From Verrucomicrobiia bacterium (lineage in GTDB: Bacteria; Verrucomicrobiota; Verrucomicrobiia; Verrucomicrobiales; Akkermansiaceae): a DNA stretch of 64,000 nt. Below are positions 59,260 to 64,000 of the stretch, one piece after another. Position numbers and translations under genes: made by a program. Under the pieces are notes generated by a model. The model made no database searches. It was not told the origin of the DNA and was given only the letters and a program-made list of their open reading frames with translations. Where the stretch lies: positions 62,001 to 126,000 of the forward strand of contig JAUIJD010000001.1 in NCBI GenBank assembly GCA_030431475.1, read 5' to 3'. Positions within the stretch are counted from its first letter, which is position 1; each line of letters begins with the position of its first letter.

Positions 59260-60801
59260 TCAGTGGCGGAAGTGCCGGTGGCCGGTGAAGACCATCGCCA
59301 TGCCCGCCTCGTCGGCGGCGGCGATGACCTCTTCGTCACGAATCGAGCCCCCCGGCTGAATGCAGGCCGTCGCGCCGGCCGCGATGGCCGTCTTGAGGCC
59401 GTCGGCAAACGGGAACATCGCATCGGAGGCAACCACCGATCCGTCGAGCGAGAGACCGGCTTCCTCGGCTTTCCAGACGGCGATCCGCGAGCTGTCGACC
59501 CGGCTCATCTGTCCGGCCCCGATGCCCAGCGTCCGATCCGCCTTGGCGTAGACGATGGCGTTCGACTTCACGTGCTTGACCACGCGCCAGGAGAAACGCA
59601 TCGCGCGCATCTCCTCCTCGGTCGGCGGACGCTTGGTCACCACCTTGCTCTCGAGATCGTCGAGTCCGAGGGCGGCGTGATCGCGCTCCATCACCATGAA
59701 GCCGCCCGGGCAGGAGCGGATCAGCGGTTGCTTCTTCGCCGAGAGATAGGCTTCGTTGAGCTTCATCAACCGCAGGTTCTTCTTCTTTTGAAGCACCGCA
59801 CGCGCTTCCGGCTCGTAGTCGGGCGCGATGATCACGTCGGTGAAGATCTCGGAAATAATGCGCGCCACGCCCTCAGTCAGGGGGCGGTTGCACACGATCA
59901 CTCCGCCGAAGGGCGCCTGCCGGTCGGTTTCGAAGGCCTTCTTCCACGCCTCGCGCAGATCGTCGTCGTCCTGACCGACGCCGCACGGGTTGGTGTGCTT
60001 GAGGATGCCGATCGTCGGGCGCACGAAGTCGAGGATCAGGTCGGCGGCCGCCTCGATGTCGAGGATGTTGGTGTAGCTGAGCGCCTTGCCCTGGAGCTGG
60101 CTGAAGCAGCTGCCGAAGTCGCCGTAGAGAGCGGACGCCTGGTGCGGATTGTCACCATAGCGCAGCTCCTGGTCGAGCGGCAGGCTGAGCGAGTAGCTGC
60201 GACGCGTCCCGTCCTCGCACTTGCCGAGGAAGTTGGAGATCGCGCCGTCGTACTCCGAAGTGCGGTGGAACACCTTCACCGCCAGCTCCTCGCGGAGCCC
60301 GAGCGTCGTGTCGCCGTCGTGCTCCCTCATCTCGTCGAGCACCCGCGGGTAGTCCGCCGGGTCGGTCACCACCGTCACGCTGTTGTAGTTCTTGGCCGCG
60401 CTGCGGAGCATCGAAGGCCCGCCGATGTCGATGTTCTCGATCGCCTCGGCGAGGGTGACCCCCTCCCGGGCGATGGTTTCCTCGAAGGGATAGAGGTTCA
60501 CCACCACGAGATCGATCGGGGGGATGTCGTGTTCCTTGGCCTGCTTCAGATGGTCGTCGTCATCGCGCTTGTGGAGCAGACCGCCGTGCACCTTCGGGTG
60601 AAGGGTCTTCACCCGCCCCTCGAACAGCTCCGGCGCCCCGGTGAACTCGGAGACGTCGATCACCGGCAGGTCCGCGTCGCGCAGCGCCTTGGCGGTGCCG
60701 CCGGTCGAGAGCAGTTCGACCCCCATTTCATGGAGGCCCCGGGCGAAGTCGGCGAGGTCGGACTTGTCGGATACGGAAAGAAGGGCGCGCTGAATGGACA
60801 T
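59260..60801 (-). CDS. purH: Bifunctional AICAR formyltransferase / IMP cyclohydrolase
   Basis: A 513-residue enzyme for the last two steps of IMP synthesis. The N-terminal IMP cyclohydrolase (MGS-like) domain has [14 protein letters not shown] and the [12 protein letters not shown] loop. The C-terminal transformylase domain has the catalytic Lys-His in [10 protein letters not shown] and ends with [11 protein letters not shown] and [15 protein letters not shown]. Start 60801 was chosen because it gives the usual [13 protein letters not shown] terminus. Length is normal. Confidence 0.97.
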   Translation of the reverse strand: MSIQRALLSVSDKSDLADFARGLHEMGVELLSTGGTAKALRDADLPVIDVSEFTGAPELFEGRVKTLHPKVHGGLLHKRDDDDHLKQAKEHDIPPIDLVVVNLYPFEETIAREGVTLAEAIENIDIGGPSMLRSAAKNYNSVTVVTDPADYPRVLDEMREHDGDTTLGLREELAVKVFHRTSEYDGAISNFLGKCEDGTRRSYSLSLPLDQELRYGDNPHQASALYGDFGSCFSQLQGKALSYTNILDIEAAADLILDFVRPTIGILKHTNPCGVGQDDDDLREAWKKAFETDRQAPFGGVIVCNRPLTEGVARIISEIFTDVIIAPDYEPEARAVLQKKKNLRLMKLNEAYLSAKKQPLIRSCPGGFMVMERDHAALGLDDLESKVVTKRPPTEEEMRAMRFSWRVVKHVKSNAIVYAKADRTLGIGAGQMSRVDSSRIAVWKAEEAGLSLDGSVVASDAMFPFADGLKTAIAAGATACIQPGGSIRDEEVIAAADEAGMAMVFTGHRHFRH

Positions 60802-60877
60802 GAGGCGTGGGCGGGTGTGGAAACTCGGCCCCCGCGTACTCCTGCCCCGCGCCAGCGGCAAGCACCGAGTGCCGGGG

Positions 60878-61729
60878 TCAGCCCTCGACCACCCGCTGCC
60901 GCATTTCCCCGAGCCCCTCGATCCCGCAGCGCACCGAGTCGCCCGGCGTCAGGAAGCGCGGAGGATCCATGCCCATCCCGACACCCGAGGGGGTGCCGGT
61001 CGCGATCACGTCGCCGGGCAGCAGACTCATGAAGCGGCTGATGTAGCTCACCAGATGCGCCACCCCGAACAGCATGTCGCCGGTCCAGCCGTTCTGCCGC
61101 ATCACGCCGTTCACCTCGCACCACAGGCGCAGCCCCTGGGGATCGGCCACATGTCCGGCGGGCGTCAGTGCCGGCCCGAGCGGCGCGAAGCCGTCGCAGC
61201 TCTTGCCCTTCACCCACTGACCTCCCATCTCCTTCTGAAAGGCGCGCTCGGAATAGTCGCAGAACACCGAATAGCCCGCGACGTGATCCAACGCCGCATC
61301 CCTCGGGACCCGCGATGCCGTGCGTCCGATGACCACCGCCAGCTCGACCTCGTAGTCGAGCTTCTTGGAGCCCGGTGGACGCGGCACGTCGTCGAAGGGC
61401 CCGCTCCACGCCGACGTCGCCTTCATGAAGAGCACCGGCTCCGCCGGCACGTCCTCGCCGAACTCCTTGGCGTGGTCGGCGTAGTTCTTGCCCACGCACA
61501 CGATTTTCGAAGGACGGTCGACCGGCGGCCCGATCCGGACGCCGGGCGGGATCTCATCTCCCTCCGGACACCCCTCGGCCACCCACGCGTCGAGCGCCTC
61601 CATGCCCCCGAAGGCGAAGAACCCCTCGTCGTAGTCGTGGAACTGCCCGCTGGCATCGATCCGCCGGCCATCATCCAGCAGCACCCCCGGCTCCTCACGA
61701 CCGGGCTCCCCGAATCGAATCAATTTCAC
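60878..61729 (-). CDS. Fumarylacetoacetate-hydrolase family protein
   Basis: A 283-residue protein of the FAH superfamily. The fold-specific core starts at KIVCVGKNYADHAKEFG and includes LDYEVELAVVIG with the metal-binding glutamates, a DYSERAFQ segment and ATGTPSGVGMGMDPPRFLTPGDSV. Best matched to the 2,4-diketo-3-deoxy-sugar-acid hydrolase/ureidoglycolate-type branch, but exact substrates in this superfamily cannot be read from sequence. Monocistronic and divergent from tgt. Confidence 0.85.
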   Translation of the reverse strand: MKLIRFGEPGREEPGVLLDDGRRIDASGQFHDYDEGFFAFGGMEALDAWVAEGCPEGDEIPPGVRIGPPVDRPSKIVCVGKNYADHAKEFGEDVPAEPVLFMKATSAWSGPFDDVPRPPGSKKLDYEVELAVVIGRTASRVPRDAALDHVAGYSVFCDYSERAFQKEMGGQWVKGKSCDGFAPLGPALTPAGHVADPQGLRLWCEVNGVMRQNGWTGDMLFGVAHLVSYISRFMSLLPGDVIATGTPSGVGMGMDPPRFLTPGDSVRCGIEGLGEMRQRVVEG

Positions 61730-61848
61730 GACGGCTTCCTAACACGACTGCCGCTCCGAGGCGAGCCTCTCGAAGCCCCCAGCCCCCCGGACCCGTGAAA
61801 TTATCCGATTTCCCAATCCCGTCGCTTCCGCTATCCACCGCGCCCGCC

Positions 61849-62970
61849 ATGTTCGAAGTTCTCCACCGCGACCCCGCCAGCCAGGCCCGCACCGGGCGGA
61901 TGCGGCTCGCCCACGGTACGGTGGAAACGCCGATCTTCATGCCGGTCGGCACCCAGGGATCGGTCAAGACGCTCCACCCGGCGGAGCTCGACCTCCTCGG
62001 CGCGCAGATCATCCTCGGCAACACCTACCACCTCTGGCTGCGCCCCGGCCACGAGCTGATCCACGACCTCGGCGGCCTGCACCGCTTCGCGGCGTGGGAC
62101 AAGCCCATCCTGACCGACTCCGGCGGCTTCCAGGTCTGGTCGCTGGCGAAACTCCGCAAGATCACCGAGCAGGGCGTCCGCTTCAACAACCACCTCGACG
62201 GCGCCAAGATGCTTCTCACGCCCGAGCTGAGCATGGAAATCCAGGCCTCCCTTGGGTCGGACATCGCGATGCTCTTCGACGAGTGCCCGCCCTACCCCTG
62301 CGAGAAGAAGTATGCCGCGGACTCGCTGGCCCTCACCACCCGCTGGGCGCGGCGCTGCAAGGATTGGGTCGCCGACCACGAGCCGCGCTCCGGCGAGGGC
62401 CGCCAGTGCCACTTCGGGATCGTGCAGGGCTCGACCTGGGCGGAGCTCCGCGAGCAGTCGGCGCGCGAACTCGTCGAGCTCGACTTCGACGGCTACGCGA
62501 TCGGCGGCGTCTCGGTCGGCGAACCCGAGGAAGAGATGTTCCGTGCCATCGAGCACAGCGTCCCCTTCCTCCCGGAGGACAAACCCCGCTACGCCATGGG
62601 CCTCGGCACCCCGCCGCAGATCCTCGAGATGATCGGCCGCGGGGTCGACATGTTCGACTGCGTCATGCCGACGCGCGTCGCCCGCCACGGCCAAGCCTTC
62701 ACCCTCGACGGGCCGATCCACATCAAGAACGCGGCCTTCGAGCGCGATGAGCGCCCGCTCTGCGAAACGGCCCATCCACACGTCTCGGGCTTCTCCCGCG
62801 CCTACATCCGCCACCTTTTCCGGGCCGGGGAAATCCTCGCTTTGCGGTTGCTTTCCTTCCACAATCTGCATTTCCTCCTCGCCCTCGCCGCCGGAGCGCG
62901 GCAGGCCGTCCACGACGGGAACTTCCTCGAATTCAAGGACTCATTCATCCGCCGATACACCCAGGCATGA
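61849..62970 (+). CDS. tgt: tRNA-guanine(34) transglycosylase
   Basis: A 373-residue enzyme exchanging guanine 34 for preQ1 in queuosine synthesis. Conserved blocks: ILGNTYHLWLRPG, the catalytic LTDSGGFQVWSL aspartate, DECPPYPC, GIVQGSTW, YAIGGVSVGEP, and MPTRVARHG. The usual Cys-x-Cys-x2-Cys zinc site is absent: the region reads C305-ETA-H309-P-H311 before SRAYIRHLF, while the fourth ligand His338 (FHNLHF) is kept. ATG 61849 starts the conserved MFEVL domain. The stop overlaps yajC by ATGA. Confidence 0.93.
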   Translation: MFEVLHRDPASQARTGRMRLAHGTVETPIFMPVGTQGSVKTLHPAELDLLGAQIILGNTYHLWLRPGHELIHDLGGLHRFAAWDKPILTDSGGFQVWSLAKLRKITEQGVRFNNHLDGAKMLLTPELSMEIQASLGSDIAMLFDECPPYPCEKKYAADSLALTTRWARRCKDWVADHEPRSGEGRQCHFGIVQGSTWAELREQSARELVELDFDGYAIGGVSVGEPEEEMFRAIEHSVPFLPEDKPRYAMGLGTPPQILEMIGRGVDMFDCVMPTRVARHGQAFTLDGPIHIKNAAFERDERPLCETAHPHVSGFSRAYIRHLFRAGEILALRLLSFHNLHFLLALAAGARQAVHDGNFLEFKDSFIRRYTQA

Positions 62971-63353
62971 CCACCAACCTCATCGACACTCTTTTCATCC
63001 TCGCTCAGGGCGAGGGCGGCACAGGATCCGGCTCCGGAGGCGGAGGCGGTGGCGGACTGCTCGGCAATCCGCTGGTCATGATGGGCCTCATGATCGTGAT
63101 GTTCTATTTCCTGCTCATCCGGCCTCAGCAGAAGCAGCGCAAGGAACTTCAGGCCCGCATCAACGCCCTCCAGACCGGCGACCGCGTGGTCACCACCGCC
63201 GGCATCCACGCCATCGTCCACAACATCAAGGAAAAGACCGTCGTCCTCAAGCTCGCCGAGGGCACCATGGTGGAGTTCGACAAGCCCGCCATTGCCACGG
63301 TTCAGAAGAAGAAGAGCGCCGAGCCCGGCGCCCCGGCCGAAAAGGCCAAGTAA
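62967..63353 (+). CDS. yajC: Preprotein translocase subunit YajC
   Basis: A 128-residue small Sec accessory protein. After a Gly-rich extracytoplasmic lead comes one membrane segment (about 36-54) ending in the signature FYFLLIRPQQKQRKE. The conserved LQTGDRVVTTAGIHAIV beta domain follows, with a charged tail. It works with SecDF, whose gene starts 30 bp downstream, and overlaps tgt by 4 bp; tgt-yajC-secD is a widespread arrangement. Confidence 0.95.
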   Translation: MTTNLIDTLFILAQGEGGTGSGSGGGGGGGLLGNPLVMMGLMIVMFYFLLIRPQQKQRKELQARINALQTGDRVVTTAGIHAIVHNIKEKTVVLKLAEGTMVEFDKPAIATVQKKKSAEPGAPAEKAK

Positions 63354-63383
63354 TCCCGGCCTCCTCCATTCCTTCCCCGACCC

Positions 63384-64000
63384 ATGTTCCCCGCCATTCT
63401 CGCGCTCAAGGTCGTCAGCGATCCGCTGGTCCTCTTCCTCTCGGGTCTCGCGCTGCTGATTCTCTTCATCTGGTACTTCGCGACCGAGTCGGACCGCCGC
63501 AAGCGCAACGTCGGCACCCTGCTCGTGCTCGGCCTTTGCACGCTCTGCGTGCTCGCCATCATCCCGCCCTCGAAAACGCTCAAGGGCGGCATCGACATCG
63601 TCGGCGGCTCGGCCTTCACGCTGCGGGTCCAGCCCAACATCGATCCCGACACCAACGAGGCCATCCCGCTCACGCCGCGCGACCTCGACAACGCGATCGA
63701 GACCATCCAGAAACGCCTCAACGCGATGGGCACGGCCGACATGCTCATCGCCAAGAGCGGCGACGACACCATCATCGTGCAGATGCCCGGCATGGAGCCG
63801 GAAACCGCCGAGGAGGTCCGCGCCACCCTGCAGAAGGTCGCCAAGCTCGACCTCCGCGAAGTGAGCCCCCAGAGCTCCGCGCTCGCCAAGCGCGTCTACG
63901 ACGGCGACGAGGTCGTGCCCGGCTTCAAGGCCTACAAGCACGAGGGAGAGAACCGTGAAGGCGACCCGTTCACCGAATACCTCCTGCTCAACAAGCGCAC
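63384..64000 (+). CDS. secD: Protein translocase subunit SecD (or SecDF), 3' end outside window
   Basis: Open from ATG 63384 through the window end (205 codons visible). Two membrane segments (about 12-33 and 45-61) are followed by the first periplasmic domain with GGIDIVGGSAFTLRV, the SecD-type GxDLxGG region, and a P1 head segment (AIETIQKRLNAMGTADMLIAKSGDDTIIVQMPG). The second leading membrane segment is extra relative to E. coli SecD. It could be a SecDF fusion, as in many related bacteria; this cannot be seen here. Uses the proton motive force to assist export. Confidence 0.9.
   Translation, partial: MFPAILALKVVSDPLVLFLSGLALLILFIWYFATESDRRKRNVGTLLVLGLCTLCVLAIIPPSKTLKGGIDIVGGSAFTLRVQPNIDPDTNEAIPLTPRDLDNAIETIQKRLNAMGTADMLIAKSGDDTIIVQMPGMEPETAEEVRATLQKVAKLDLREVSPQSSALAKRVYDGDEVVPGFKAYKHEGENREGDPFTEYLLLNKR

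Overview
The window is a chromosomal piece of a GC-rich (roughly two-thirds G+C by eye) Gram-negative bacterium, most likely a member of the Verrucomicrobiota (Verrucomicrobiales-like). That placement is an inference. It rests on an SHD1 (SLA1-homology) domain fused to a glycoside hydrolase, a PEP-CTERM surface protein, a MoxR/DUF58/BatA-type operon, a type II secretion pseudopilin cluster resembling those of Akkermansia relatives, an outer-membrane barrel protein, and the carboxy(nor)spermidine polyamine route. I saw no rRNA, tRNA, CRISPR array, prophage or insertion sequence; nearly all DNA is coding, and many genes overlap by ATGA.

Layout. 1-2.0 kb: end of an N-acetylhexosamine kinase-like gene plus a sugar-nucleotide epimerase. 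2.1-6.8 kb: a probable cAMP signalling neighbourhood (cyclic-nucleotide-binding protein, DUF3307 membrane protein, CHASE2-adenylate cyclase, outer-membrane barrel, FecR-domain protein). 6.8-8 kb: BrnT/BrnA toxin-antitoxin pair and a VanZ-like protein. 8.3-16.9 kb: ligA, a DUF2721 gene broken by an in-frame TGA, a class V aminotransferase, prfC, a PEP-CTERM protein with a possible internal thioester, and an SHD1-GH128 secreted glycosidase. 17.0-28.2 kb: a seven-gene co-directional operon (MoxR ATPase, membrane protein, ABC ATPase, ABC permease, DUF58, two VWA membrane proteins). A small four-helix-bundle gene bounded by 33-bp inverted repeats sits inside it.

28.2-36.4 kb: secreted trypsin-like protease, CBS-containing Mn-pyrophosphatase, argS, PTS EIIA-like protein, then two unknown envelope genes. 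36.4-46.3 kb, minus strand: type II secretion genes in transcription order gspG-H-I-J-K-L-M, an unknown gene in the GspC slot, gspD, and a TPR protein; the GspE ATPase and GspF are not here. 46.4-57.7 kb: genes for the carboxyspermidine route to polyamines (carboxynorspermidine synthase, nspC, speA), separated by a lactate/malate dehydrogenase-like gene, a PLDc_N protein, a giant secreted nucleotidase-like protein and small membrane proteins. 57.8-64 kb: housekeeping genes acpS-pdxJ-purH, an FAH-family hydrolase, and the tgt-yajC-secD export operon, with secD cut by the window end.

The items I would follow up first are the inverted-repeat-bounded four-helix-bundle element inside the MoxR/ABC operon, the putative Cys-Gln thioester PEP-CTERM protein, the altered zinc site of the tRNA-guanine transglycosylase, the micro-repeats embedded in nspC, and the nonsense codon in the DUF2721 gene.
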